DNA of 56,387 nucleotides from Nemertoderma westbladi (taxonomy: Eukaryota > Xenacoelomorpha > Nemertodermatida > Nemertodermatidae). A program made the translations under genes and the position numbers. Shown piece by piece: positions 18,645-31,020 of this stretch. Below the pieces are notes generated by a model, which was not told the DNA's origin, made no database searches, and worked only from the letters and a program-made list of their open reading frames with translations. The stretch's first letter is position 1, and each line of letters opens with the position of its first letter. Location: positions 1 to 56,387 of the forward strand of contig JAUCBJ010006642.1 in assembly GCA_032718475.1 (NCBI GenBank), written 5' to 3'.

Positions 18645-20880
18645 ATAACGGTCGATTCATCAATAATAGTCACTGCTGGTGACCTGAATGCTCAAATTGG
18701 CACAAAAGAATTCAAGGGTTACACCTATATCACCAGTTCGAACAGAAATGGGTGCTTACTCTTAGAACTAATGGAAGAATGTGAATTGATACCAACAAAC
18801 AACACATTCGAAAAGAGTAAGGGGAAGCTACCTTTCCATACCCTAATGGAACCAAAGCACAACTGGATTACATCTTTATAAACAAAAAGTGGAGAAACAG
18901 CATGATAAACTGCGAGGCATACAGCTCGTTCAACCTAATTGGTTCGGACCACATAATTGTGACTGCAGTGACCAGACTCAGTCTGAGAGCCAGCAAACCC
19001 AGGACAAGCAAGCGAATCAAATATGACTGGGAGAAACTCAGAACTGACAATGTCGTAAAGGTTGCTTACACAGTAGAAATTCAAAACCGTTTTGAATTAC
19101 TTCAGTCAATGGGTGAAGACCAGTCTACGGATTCAATATACCAGAATATAATAAAATACCCACAAGGAATCAGCCAAGAGGCATATTTCCCAGAAACCCA
19201 AACGAAAACATTATGTGCCAGGGCAAGACTCTGAGGTTACTTGTAAGAGAGAAGATCTTAAGATAGCATACAAAGTAAGAACCGAACAACCAACAACCGA
19301 AAACATTAACAAGGTTGAGAAAGCTAAGGACGATCTTAAATTGGCCTACAACATCAGCCAAGAGAAGTACGTACATTACAGATTGAAGAAATTACAACTG
19401 CTCACATACAGCAACAATCAAGCCTTACCTGGCAAACTGTAAATGAGGTATCTGATCGGAAAAGTTGTGCTAAGGGGCGCCTCAAAGCTGATAGTCCTGA
19501 AGAACGAGTTGGGAAATGGAAAGATCACTTAAGCAACTTGCTTGGGCAGCCACCAGACATCGAGGTCAGCCCTACAAGGAAAATATATGACAAGACGCTA
19601 CTTATAGAAACCTGGGGACTTCACACCCGCCGAACTCCAAAGAAGCATTAATAGCATGTCCAATCATAAGAGCCAAAAGATCATAAGAGCCAAAACGGAT
19701 TTCGACCAAATAGATCAACAATAGCTCAGCTACTACTAGCTACGGAGGCTGATTGAGTGAATTAAGTCAAAGAATCTCCCCACTGACCACTGTCCTGACT
19801 TTTATGGACTTCAAGAGACCATTCGACTCAATCTATAGAGGTAAAATGATGGAAATCTTCAGAGCTTATGGAATACCAAAGATAATTGTGGCTGGGATTG
19901 GATTATTATATTGTAACACATAAGCTCAGGTAAACTCACCAGATGGAGAAACTGAGTTCTTCTCAATCATGGCTGGCGTACTGCAAGGTGACATATTGAC
20001 ACCATTACTGTTTGTAATTGTACTGGATTACGCAATGAGGACGGCCATAAAGGGTGAAGATCTGGGATTCACACTACAAGAACGCAGAAGTAGTAGATAT
20101 CCGGCAACTACAGTCACAGACACCGACTTCGCGGATGACACTGCCCTGCTCTCTAATACGCAAGCAGATGCACAGTTGAATAAAGTGGAGAAGGCTGCTA
20201 AGGGGGTTGGATTGCATATAAATGCTACCAAGACCGAATTCATGACTTTTAATGTTAATGGAAACTTGACAACAATTGATAATAAATCAACTAAGGAAGG
20301 TTGACGACTTCCAGTACCTTGGGTCATGGATAGAGAGTAGCAAAAAAGACATAGAAGTTAGGAAAGCAAAGGCATGGGTAGCTCTATCAAAAATGGATAC
20401 CATCTGGAAATCAGATCTCTCCAGGCACCTGAAGACTAAGTACTTTCGAGCCACATTGGAAAGTGTACTTTTATACTGGGGTGAGACCTGGACATGACGA
20501 AATCACTTGAACACCGAATTGATTGATGGTTGCTACACAAGACTACTAAGGGCAGACCTAAACATCAGCCGGAGACAACATATGACAAACGCCGAGCTTT
20601 ATGGTACAATACCACCTGTATCAACTACCCTCCGTGAACGCAGATTAAGATTCAGTGGCTACTGCTGGTGTAGTGAAGACGAGGTCATACCAGATCTACT
20701 TTTCTGGCAGCCAACTCATGGAAAGCGTAGTCGTGGACGACCTGCTATAACATATATAGATCAACTTGAAAGGGATACTGAACTTCCTACTGATACTGAA
20801 TTTCGTTCGGGAGGGTTATATACATGGGCCTGGTTTTCAATCATCCATCCCCCTGGAAACTACCTAGGCAGCAGAACTGA
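18645..20880 (+). pseudogene. Decayed LINE with apurinic endonuclease and reverse transcriptase (RTE-like)
   Basis: Translated pieces lie in order but in shifting frames with stops. An endonuclease part has 'TAGDLNAQIG' (near 18,670) and a later 'GSDHIIV'. A linker follows near 19,430-19,600. RT palm pieces are 'FMDFKRPFDSIYRGKM', 'MAGVLQGDILTPLLF' (near 19,970) and 'DTDFADDTALLS' (near 20,125). The C-terminal part has 'LGSWIESSKKDIEVRKAKAW', 'LYGTIPPVS' and 'RRLRFSGYC', ending near 20,790. The catalytic FADD box survives, but stops and frameshifts make the copy dead. The wording is closest to RTE-type LINEs in my memory; the clade is not certain. Confidence 0.85.
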
Positions 20881-20887
20881 CAAATAG

Positions 20888-21336
20888 TTTGTAGGACCAC
20901 CTCCCATGGTTTTCATCACCTCCTCTGCCAAAATCCACGACCTTTTCACGACTTATCCCCCAACTGCTTGTGTAAGTACTGCGATGGGTCCTGTGAGTAT
21001 CACTATCACGCCCTTCAATGTCCAAGCTGTCCACCATTATCCCAGCTGGCCACTACTACACTGCAGTAAGAAATTTAATACCCAAATTTATTTATTATAT
21101 AATATTATGTGTTTACTATATATAGATCATAATTATAATCTGACATTTATACGGTAGGACTGTGAGTATAGCTATATATGTAACTATAGCTACAGTAGTA
21201 GGTTTGTGCCTTTTTGCTTCCCCTTGATTTGATATCCGCGTGCATGCATCTCATTACTATAATATTACAAATATACAAACTACAATTTGCCCCTCATGGG
21301 GTGTTTCTATAAAAAAAATATTTCAGTAGTAATTTC
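20888..21336. other. Non-coding DNA
   Basis: No supported gene. An AT-rich stretch separates the LINE relic from the inverted repeat. Confidence 0.45.
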
Positions 21337-21339
21337 TGC

Positions 21340-22328
21340 TTAACAGGGTTGTTGCGCGAAACAATTGTTGCACTTGAAACAATTGAATAAGGGGTAACAA
21401 GGTGCCCTGAATCGAGTGGCGGGGTGCGTTTTTTATAAAAACACGAGGAAACGGTCGAAATGGCAGTTTTAAGTAAGGGTGGGAGGCCAATTTTGAAAAT
21501 CGGATGTGATTGGCTGCTATACATATTTGACGTCAAATAAGTGATCTGATAATTTCTTATATTGGTTTCTATGGAGGGTGATTTTACACCATTCAAATAC
21601 ACATTTAATCTCAATAATTTCACATATAATACATTACTTGTTGACTGAACCGGAATATATCGCACTAAATACCAGTCTAACATATGTATCAAGCTGTTAG
21701 GTAACAGGTACCGGAAATCTACCAAGTTTGCAAAATTGCAAATAGTATTTGATCAATTTTCATAATCATATGAATTTAATTAATTGTAGTATCAAAAAAG
21801 ACTCTCTGCTTTCAATTGATAGTGTTTGGTGGTGCAGGTTCGAATCCGACTAAAGGCTGTAGAAATTTCGCATTGTTGTGTCCCTAGGCAAGACACTTTA
21901 GACATTAGTGCCTACGTCAACCCAGCGGTATAATGGGAACCTGGCTTTGCTGGGGTAATGATAATAAAAGCGCTTTGAGTATGCCGAGCATAATAAAGCG
22001 CTATACAAATAACCAATATTATTATTATTATTATTATTATATAAGCCATGTGTGAAATGATTGAGATTAAATGTGTATTTGAATGGATCTAAAGTCACTC
22101 ACATAGAAACCGAGATAAAAATTATCAGATGTCGTCAAATATGTACCCTCCAATCACAGCTGATTTTCAAAATTTGCTTCCCGCGGCGCTTATTTAAACC
22201 CGCCATTTCGACCGTTTCCTCGTGGTTTTACAAAAAACACATCACGCCACTCGATTCAGGGCACCTTGTTACCCATTATTCGATTGTTTCTAGCCTAACA
22301 ATTTTTTCACGCACCAACCCTATTCAGG
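21340..22328. repeat. Long inverted repeat (~290-bp arms) enclosing a SINE
   Basis: The left arm (about 21,342-21,628) and right arm (about 22,049-22,328) are reverse complements with moderate divergence. Shared landmarks include 'gattaaatgtgtatttgaatgg', GCCATTTCGACCGTTTCCTCG and CGATTCAGGGCACCTTGTTAC. Open frames of 143 and 104 codons in the two arms are mirror copies with the same words, not genes. The structure looks like a foldback or long-terminal-inverted-repeat DNA element, with the SINE inserted in its middle. Confidence 0.85.
21836..22041 (+). mobile_element. tRNA-derived SINE with conserved central domain and (ATT)n tail
   Basis: It has a B box GGTTCGAATCC near 21,837, then TGTGTCCCTAGGCAAGACAC, a word typical of conserved metazoan SINE cores. 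A LINE-like 3' tail contains AAAGCGCTATACAAATA and ends in (ATT)n at about 22,018-22,041. The A-box half of the tRNA head is lost or too diverged to see. Confidence 0.75.
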
Positions 22329-22589
22329 GTGCAAAGTTATCAATTATTCTGGGTCTATATCAATGGTGGAATTGATCGTTTTGTAGATACATAAATGGAT
22401 TATAAATAATACACATTGCACATTATTATACTTATTTCAGCATCCTAGAAAGATAGAGCCACGCCACAGAACAATTTGGAATGTCAATGACCGAATAACC
22501 TATAGTATAAGTAGATATTCAGCTGATCGTCAAATTCTAGATACTAGGTGTTCTTCAGAAGGTGTTCTATGCCAATGACATTCAAGGCC

Positions 22590-22890
22590 AGCCGAATCCA
22601 ACTACTAATACTACTACGATCGGCATGCTGCATTGCAGCTGCATTATATATATATTATATATATAATAAGGATGCTGTACCACAACTCACTAACAGCCAT
22701 GGCAATTGCTAAATCATCCGCATCTTCATGGCCAGTGTCCTTTAAGATGCGTCTCAAGAAATTCATGGGCTGTCCACCATGCTTATTCACTCCATGAGGC
22801 ACCGAAGCACAAGATGAGACTGGTCCTCACGGCGAAATCAATGTCCTGCAAAGCGGAGGCGGTTCCGTTCAAGTGTCAAGCTAGGGGAGA
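22590..22890 (-). pseudogene. LINE 3'-end fragment, family H copy 1
   Basis: Reverse complement of this stretch matches 42,920-43,190 closely, including 'catggagtgaataagcatggtggaca', 'gacgcatcttaaaggacactggcc' and 'gatgcggatgat'. It encodes the last residues of a LINE ORF and carries the same 3' UTR word GCTGCAATGCAGCATGCCGA, then TAG/CTA triplets. The 5' part is missing, as is usual for aborted LINE insertion. Confidence 0.8.
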
Positions 22891-25800
22891 CTAATGGAAC
22901 ACCTCCAATGATGTATAGAGTCTGATTGGAGATGTGTGCATTGTACTTGACACAGTGAACCCAAATCCAACGATTAAACACGCGCTGATCAGAATTGTTG
23001 TCTTTGTAGACTTACAAACAGAAGACTCAGTTAATTAATAACATAGGACATGGGTATGGGGGATCCGTCCAGATGTATATGGGAAAATATGTATTTAAAT
23101 TGGGGTGATATAATATACATTGATATAAATCAATTATTCATTATGCCAGATGTATGAGTAGAATATCCCTGAGCCAGAGTCAATATAACATGTTTAATAA
23201 TATCTTATATAGGTTCCAGTTTTTGGTGATTTAATAATAAATACAAGTAATTAGTTGTTCAACCATACACAGAGCGGTCTGGTCTAATTGAATGTGACTT
23301 GTGATGGTGTATGTATGTATGTATGATGGATACTGATGCGTACAGCTAATACTGAATATTGAATAATTACAGAATGAACTCTGAAATAGTCAATTTGCAT
23401 AGATAGCAGATACTTGATGAAGGTAAAGAGGACATTGAAATTCAGCAACATGTGGCATCATGATTATGCTTTTCGTAAATGACAAGCTTTTCCAGATTAA
23501 CTATAATTAAATTGAAATGATGAAAACCGGAATAGCGAAATTGACATTTTTATTCACTGAGAACTTATATTGCAACTAAAAATAAATTCACAGTTCATAG
23601 AATAAATTTTCAATTCTATTTTAGCTAAACTAGTTGGGGAAACTAACATTTCTCATATAGTCTAGGACTAGCCATCGTTTGTATGCATTTAACTGCACTG
23701 TTGGTAATTCGATCACATGGTAAAATATATGTCCCTCAATTCGGTTCCTTTTAGAAATTGGCATGGCCCTATTCTAGTTCGAGTTAACTAATGGTCAACT
23801 TTTTAAAGGGAGGTAAAGTTAATTTAAATTATAGGTTTAATTCAGTATTGTCTGCAGTGGCTATACATACTATTCAATGAAATACATACAGAGAATAATA
23901 GGGTCTCAATTCAGTGACTTAACCGCCTCATTAATTAGAAGTATCAAATTTCATATATCACTCTATTCTAGCTTGTGATCTTTGTAAAAAATTATGTTGA
24001 AAATTGCCATGATTAATTATGATTATATTATGGGGTTTGTGGAGTGTGGACCCCTCGCTTACCGACAGAGACGAACTAGGTGGTCCACTTCCCTAGACCC
24101 CCCCCCCCCCCCCCTCTTCCTACTCCGTGTGATGTAGGTCTATTAGTAGGACTAAGAAATAATGATATTTTTTACATTTCTTACAATTCAATACATCTCT
24201 TACATTAGGCCTACCTTCTATAGTGAATATAAAAAAAGTGATTAAATGCACAACTCAACCCCATCAGTGTAGACAGGATATAGAATGTTTACAAAGAAAA
24301 TATTACCTGCGTGCCATTAGTTATTATTAGGAGTAATTTTATGGGCCGATTTCGGACATAGTTTATTCAGGAAAGTTCTCCCAACCCCAAGGGACCTCAT
24401 TATACATAATGGAAATGGAAAGTTGAGCTTCCTTCTTCAAAGTACGTAATTAAACCGTTGGAGCATTCCTCAACGGGTGAATGGGATACGCTTAAGTTCA
24501 GGAAATCATATGATTCATGATTACTCTTCTGTAACATAATAGTACTCCAAACCCACAACAATGATATATGTTCCTTTTCCCCTAGGGTTAGAAAGTTTAA
24601 CTTCCAACTGAAAAAGTTGCTCCACAGCGATTTTGAATTTTGTAGGTATCCTTCCGTAGAAAGGAGGGTGTATACTGATTCATCAATACTGTATGAAAAT
24701 TCATTTTCTTAAGGGAATTTTTCTTTGCGGACTTTTAGATAATAAAAAGGAGTTGTTATCATTATATATTGTTAATCGAAAATCCGGGAAGATTTCCATA
24801 TTGTCAGAATTGCAGTGGATACAATCGATCTAGCTGCTTTGTAATTTACTAATTAGAATTAGGTAATCAACAAATTTAATTCATTCGTTATCTTTATTAA
24901 CCATGCGGAATATTCTGGAATATCCCTGCAATTACTAAATATTTACATCCATTGTGTGAAAAGTAGTACTTTTCGGCGTTATGACCCGAGTGCATTTATT
25001 TACCGAAGGAGCGCAGCGAGGGAGGTTTACATAAATATACAAGGGTCTTTAATGCTGAATATTGCCCAAACAATTAACAAACTGAACAATGGGGTACGTA
25101 ATTTTGTTATTTTAATTAACGTTAATTAACCACTTAATATTGTAATGTTTAGGAATATTAATGGAATTCGTAAACATTTTATGAAATTATTTAAATTTAC
25201 TAAAAAAAACTGTAAGTGGTCCACAATCTTTCACTTAGTATACAATATACTTATTACAGCTCTGCTAAGTACCGTGCACCATTATAGGATATCACAAGAA
25301 CGCTAATAAGTTGAAATAATGTAAAAAAATTCATTGCATATGTATAGTGGTCGCACTACTTAGCATACATCTGCCATACATCTAAATGTGATCTCGTGTG
25401 AATATAACTGATAGCTTTACAGGGGTCCTGATGGTAACAGGTTCGTTCATCTCGGTCAATGATGGTTTCATAAATTAATTTAATGCTGTTTATCTTTCCA
25501 AGCCAGGCCAAGCTTGACATTGTATTCTATATGAACCCGTTCGATAAATTTAGAGACACAGGCATTACTCAAAATCAAAAGCCCTTGCTTAGTATGAACA
25601 TGAGCAACCAACTACTGCAACTACAATGTACTGGAATCCATTACCCTTCAGTGAGAGAATACGTTTTGTCTTCAATTACTGCTTAATATTTAAAATAAAA
25701 CAGATGTTTAGAACAAGCAAACAATATTTAAAACATACAATTTCAAATTGTACTTGAATAAATCTACCGAATCTGCTCTCATCACCCACCTTTGGGCTAC

Positions 25801-26195
25801 CAAGAGTACCTCGAACTTCCTAAATTTTCCACTACCTCCAACCCAGCGAAATTTTCGGGAATACTTTATAGTACTGTTTCACGATTTCCAGGTAAATTAC
25901 TTGGAAAATAAATCTTAGTATGATTAATTAAATAAATTCGCGCCAGTTATAATTATTTTATTTCAATATCCATCTTCGACTTATCGAATCTGGCATAGTG
26001 TGGGAAATTGTGTAAACGAATAAAAAAAATGCTATATCTGCATTTCTCCTTGAGTAAGTCCGGCAGAAAGATTGTTTGCCACCTCTCATTAGTGCCAGAG
26101 ATGAATCAATCACTGAATTATACAGCATTATATATTCTATCCACACGCTTCTACGACATGCTTCCCTGTTCATAATTTAATAGAATTAAGGGGTT
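22891..26195. other. Non-coding DNA, possible first intron of the GPCR gene
   Basis: No exon could be supported on either strand. A 17-base C run lies at about 24,099-24,115. A CG-richer patch near 24,990-25,020 (GGAGCGCAGCGAGG) stands out from its AT-rich setting. The region lies downstream of the GPCR exon's donor site, so it could be intron; TM3-TM7 exons were not found. Confidence 0.45.
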
Positions 26196-26201
26196 ACTTA
26201 C

Positions 26202-26646
26202 ACATTTCCGGTCCAAGCAGCCATGGCAATGCTATATAATGTTCCAATAGTTGAGCCGGCATACATAATAATAGAACCAATAAGTCAGCTATACCAAGGT
26301 TAGCAATGAGTAGGTAGGTTGATGTTCGCATATCTGTTGTTCGACCTATCACAACGCAAAGTAGCACATTTCCAACAAATCCAAATAAAAACACTATCGA
26401 GTATGATATTGTGAACATCCACAGTGTCAGTGTTGAATGGGAGAAATAAAATGCTGGTCTGTTTCCTGATTGGTTGCAGCATCTGTTGATCGTGATTGCA
26501 TTGTCCAATCGTATGCCAGAGTTTATAAAGTCCATGCAGTATTGGTAATCGTAGGTGTCGCTTGGCGTCTGTTGTTGATATTCCGAAACTATTGTAAAAT
26601 TACAATTTGTAGATCCACATATGTCCATCATTCTAAAAAAAGGCAT
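26202..26646 (-). CDS. Class A (rhodopsin-type) GPCR, N-terminal exon (TM1-TM2), partial
   Basis: The exon encodes an extracellular N-terminus with two N-glycosylation sites (NFT, NQS). TM1 is 'FLFGFVGNVLLCVVI' with the conserved GN. An intracellular 'MRTSTYLLIANLGIADLL' leads into TM2 with the LxxxD aspartate. A first extracellular loop ends 'PWLLGPEMC' with the cysteine that normally pairs with ECL2. The frame then meets a strong donor (TGT|GTAAGT split as T|GT, donor at 26,201-26,196). The start is either the ATG at 26,646 or, if TTTTTTTAG at 26,641-26,633 is a splice acceptor, the ATG ATG just inside it. Later TMs must lie at lower coordinates, or outside, and were not found. A neuropeptide-type receptor is plausible; the ligand is unknown. 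Confidence 0.8.
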
Positions 26647-28340
26647 ATCATGTTATAGTAAAATTTAAATTAAAATGCAATATATAAATATAACATTTAA
26701 TAAAATAATAGTTGAATTAATATTTTACATACTAAGCATAAGCAAGCATACTCAACTGCAATGTGAAAAACTTTTTCAGAACATTCAAAGTTTGGAATCA
26801 TTGTACCAGGTATGAATCCTTGCACAATCAGTCACTGTGAGGTGAGGTATTACTGGTATACGTACATATGTATACATACATACATATATCAGCCAAACCA
26901 CTAGGATGCATAATATACGTCATATTATGTCGCCACACATCATTCCAGATTTTGGCAGGTATTTTTTTATAACCATTTATTATTATAACCAGGTGTTGCC
27001 AAAATATCAAAGGTGATTTCAAATCACCACGTTTATGATTGGGTTCGCATTTTTGCTGTCTATTGAGTACAAAGTAGTCATTTTTGGAACAAAGTCAGAA
27101 TGCATTTTTAATTGTGTAGAAATACACAGAGTTTAGATAAATGCAGCAGAGTTTTTATCTGTTGCAATAATGGATGATGTCCACCCACGCCCCAGGATAC
27201 TTATATATATTTCTGTTAGTATTTTTCATTTTTCCATCTACATGACATGGAAAACTATTGAAAATTTTTCCATGGTAAGGGATAAACAGTTATGAATAAG
27301 GTCCAAAATTATCTATTAACTTGCAAAGTAACTTTTCTTACTTTTCTTTAAACTTTAACTTTTCTTTTCTTACGCAACTTTACACTAATTTTCGGCTTAT
27401 TTAAGAAAGAAAATAAAAATAATACAAAAATTATTAAATTTTTTGTAATAAATATTTTTTTTCAAATTTCGGCGTAAAATGTTATTGTCGTAGAAAAATG
27501 TTTGTGGTTAATTTTGAAATTCTGGTACAAGATATCAAAACGGTTTTTGGTTTTGATCAACCTTTAAAATTCGTATCTCCATTAATTTGTGGGGCTAGTC
27601 AAAACTGCGAGCCATCAGCGAACTGTTATAATTATACTATGGCCGATTTCCAAAAGTCTGTGTGTGTGTCGGAAGCCATAATATTGTCAGAAGCCAATAT
27701 CAGAATAGGCGTATATAACTAGCCATAGTATAATTATAATTGTTCGCAAGATAGTTTGCAGCTTTTGCTGCACGAAGGTCCCACTCGTGTTAGATGTATT
27801 TATCACCTTTATCACCAATTTTATTTGCACCTCGAGAATAGTTTAGTTTAGCATAGTTCATAGCTATAACACATATATATATATTGGTTTATTGACTCAC
27901 GGTGGTGCGGCAAAGAAACAGTATAGTTACAAAATTGCATTGCACAATAATTGAAAGAAACATTCTCTAATATTAAACTTCAAAAGTCCAAAAAAATACA
28001 ATTGTAAATAAAACATAAAAATACATAAGATCTTCTCAATCAAAAACTTTCAGAATCTCCGATACCATTCTAGCTATTACCTTTGGGTTATTATTTAACA
28101 TAAAATTACATAGTCTACTCGCACCTTTTATATATAGATATTTTGTGCGTACATGATTTGTTAAGGATCAGTAGAACAATACATGTTCCTCGGTTTGTAT
28201 TGTCTTCTTGTCGCAAGAACACACTCGATTTTCGCATGCTGTTCTAGACCATTTACCTAACTCTATCCTTAAACGGTGTGATAAAAAGCTTAGCCGAAAT
28301 CGTGAAAACTCAATTCGCTGATAGTCTGGTATATAAACTC
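26647..28340. other. Non-coding DNA with a small inverted repeat
   Basis: At 27,617-27,645 and 27,722-27,749 GCGAAC..TTATAATTATACTATGGC occurs in opposite orientations about 75 bp apart. Flanking words near 27,589 (GTGGGGCTAG) and 27,765 (GCTGCACGAAGGTCCCAC) are also roughly mirrored, suggesting a MITE-like unit of about 200 bp. No gene is seen. Confidence 0.5.
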
Positions 28341-28341
28341 T

Positions 28342-31020
28342 CTAAAACATGCTGTAAATTTTATGTACCTCTAAATTAGGATTAATATCTAGATATGTAA
28401 CATCTTTACTGTGTGACAATGAAGCCTTGGCCCGTATATCCGTCTTCATTTTCGTTTTACTCTCTGCAATAAAATTATTTCTGGAAGATAATAACTCTTG
28501 TATGTACACGAAACCCGGTGTATTTACCTCTTTACATAAATTATACACGTAAAATATAGGGTCGTCCCGATTCCAGTTTAACATTACGTTACGCATAGAC
28601 TTACAATATATTAGTTTTTATCATAGCGCAAACATCTGGCATACCTAATTCTACAAATCAAAGCACGTTGGTAGTTAGTTATTCTAATATTCAGTAAAAT
28701 TTTAACCAATTTTATTATAATAGCACTGATATCACTTTTGTTTATATTACCTATCCAAGTATCGCTGGAATATAATATTGACGCTAAAATAGCGCTATCC
28801 AAAGCTGCTTTTTTCATTCTAAAAGGGATATACTTATTCACAGCATAAAATTTAGAAAATTTACGGACATGTTTAGCGCATTCCTGTACATGTAAACGTA
28901 GGTAAGATTAAACCATCTTGAATAAAAATTGCACCTAAATAAACGTAATGCTCAACATTATTTATCGTTATACCGGTAAATTGAAATGGTTCTTTGTCTC
29001 CTATGTTCCATTAACAACCATGAATTTTGTTTTTTTGTTATTTATTGTCATTTCATGTATTTTACAAAAGTCTAATAATATTTCTATCTTCCGTGCACAA
29101 TCTTTTCTACTTACTGCAAAATTCACAGTATCATCCAAAAACAAAATTGAATGAAGTGCACCAAGATAAGTATTTGACGCACATAATTCCTTTAGAACTA
29201 TTATAAGGTCTTCTATGAAGAATGTAAATAAAAACAGGCTGCTGGGGGCACCCTGGCGTACTCCTGCATTCGTTTCTATATCAATACAATTAATCCTAAT
29301 ATATGTGATTCTATATAAAGTACGAATCGCATTAACCATATTCTGACAGCATCCCAATGCTAATCGTTTCGATATTAATTTTAATCTAGGTACCCTATCG
29401 TAGGCCTTGGAAAAATCTACAATGACCATAAATAATTTAACCTTTTTAAACTTTACATAATCGCACAATAGTCGTAAGCTCATAATATGCTCAAAGCATT
29501 ATCTTTTCTTCTGTCCACCAGCTGAGGCGTATTGGGTCTCGCCCATCTACGCAAATGAGAGTCTATTATGTAATCATAAACGTTTGCTAAGGTATCAGAA
29601 ACGGATATACCCCTATAATTGTCACATGCATTAGAATTACCCTTCTTAAACAGAATGGTTAATTTACTGAAGATCCACTGTCTAGGTAAGGATGATGAGA
29701 AAAATACCAAGTTTAGTATAGATGTAATATATATAATAATAGCAATGGGTAAACATTTTAACAGGTTTGGTTAGATACCAGACGCGCTTTTATTCGCTTT
29801 TAATGCATTGAGGGCTTCGTTGGTTTCCCACAGCATAATAGGGTCGGGTCATCGCAAATGGGTATGTAGGGAGCCTCTGTGGTATCGATTAAATCTAGAC
29901 TCGTTGCTTTGGGATCATATAATAATTTTCTAAAGTGTTCTGCAAATTGCTCGTTTGACGGTTTACCATCTTTTTCATCATTAGATATCTCTCCTCTCCA
30001 ATTGATAGACTTCCAAATATTCTTTGGATCATTTTCCTCGAGCAATCTCTCCCAATGATTTAATTCGATGTCTATAAAGTTATTTGGATGAATTTGCGGC
30101 TATTTTACGACTAAAGTGTTGACTGCTTCAAGAAAGGCCTCAGTTAGATTCTCGATGGCTGTATCTACGTCAATATCCACTATATCTGGTATGGCAATTA
30201 AACTCCACAGACTGTTGCGGAATGAAGCTCTATCTAATGTTTCATATCGTTTCTAGTATTTCCTTTGCATGTTTTATTATAGCAATCGGTTCCTTAAAAA
30301 GAAACTCCAAGGTCGCGTGAATGGGTAATGGTAATAAGTGTATCCCAATCGGAAACCAATACCAAATCTGTTAGGTCGAATTCTATTTCTAAGGGTGCGT
30401 GATTATATGGGAGGTTCAAGTTCTGATTAACCGAGACGTGTGTTCTAGTAATGGCCGGTTTACTAACCAAACAAAGATCGATCTGACTTACCCATAACGA
30501 TTTGCGCTGAAAAGTTAGATTGTCCGGTAAAGGTGGTACTCGGTTAACAATTGTTAAATCGCATTCATTGCAAACACTCATGATGTCTGAACCATGTGAG
30601 TTTTTCGGTCGGTACACATGAGCGTTGAAGTCACCAAACAAAACTTTATGATTAGCATGTGATGACATTGAGAATGCCTGCACGTCGCCCCGAGATCTCT
30701 CGCTGTAATAGGGTGAATCCCTTGGCTCAATGTAAATCCCGCAAAGAACTAGATCTTTACCTAACTTAACTGATATGATACCGGGAACAGAAGTTTCAAT
30801 ATCATGGATCGCATCCTGTATCCGGTTGTTTACTAACAGGCCAATACTACCGCGTTTATCATTGTTGTTTACATTACTGTAATACCTAAATCCTCGGATG
30901 GAAAAGCAACAGTTTGACTTCACTTCATATAACCAAATTAAATCAAAGTTTACTGCATAACCAAACGCGTTTGAGTTGCTGAATTTATCGCAAAGTCCAT
31001 TTATGTTCCAAGACAAATAT
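28342..31020 (-). pseudogene. Decayed LINE with endonuclease and reverse transcriptase
   Basis: Pieces run in order on the minus strand. The apurinic-type endonuclease (31,016-30,294) has 'MSWNINGL', 'FGDFNAH' and 'SQIDLCLV'. A pre-RT piece lies at 30,045-29,800. The RT start is 'LFKKGNSNACDNYRGISV' (29,710-29,480), and the RT palm (29,483-29,001) has 'DFSKAYDRVPR', 'AGVRQGAPSS' and 'LFLDDT'. Thumb and C-terminal pieces lie at 28,841-28,342. Frames change at least four times with stops between, so the copy cannot encode one polymerase. The catalytic DD is kept inside a local frame. The clade was not decided. Confidence 0.88.

Noticed and set aside
21294-22375. Frames of 143 and 104 codons as related genes
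   Set aside because: They are the two arms of one inverted repeat. The shared words come from the DNA symmetry, and there is no domain.
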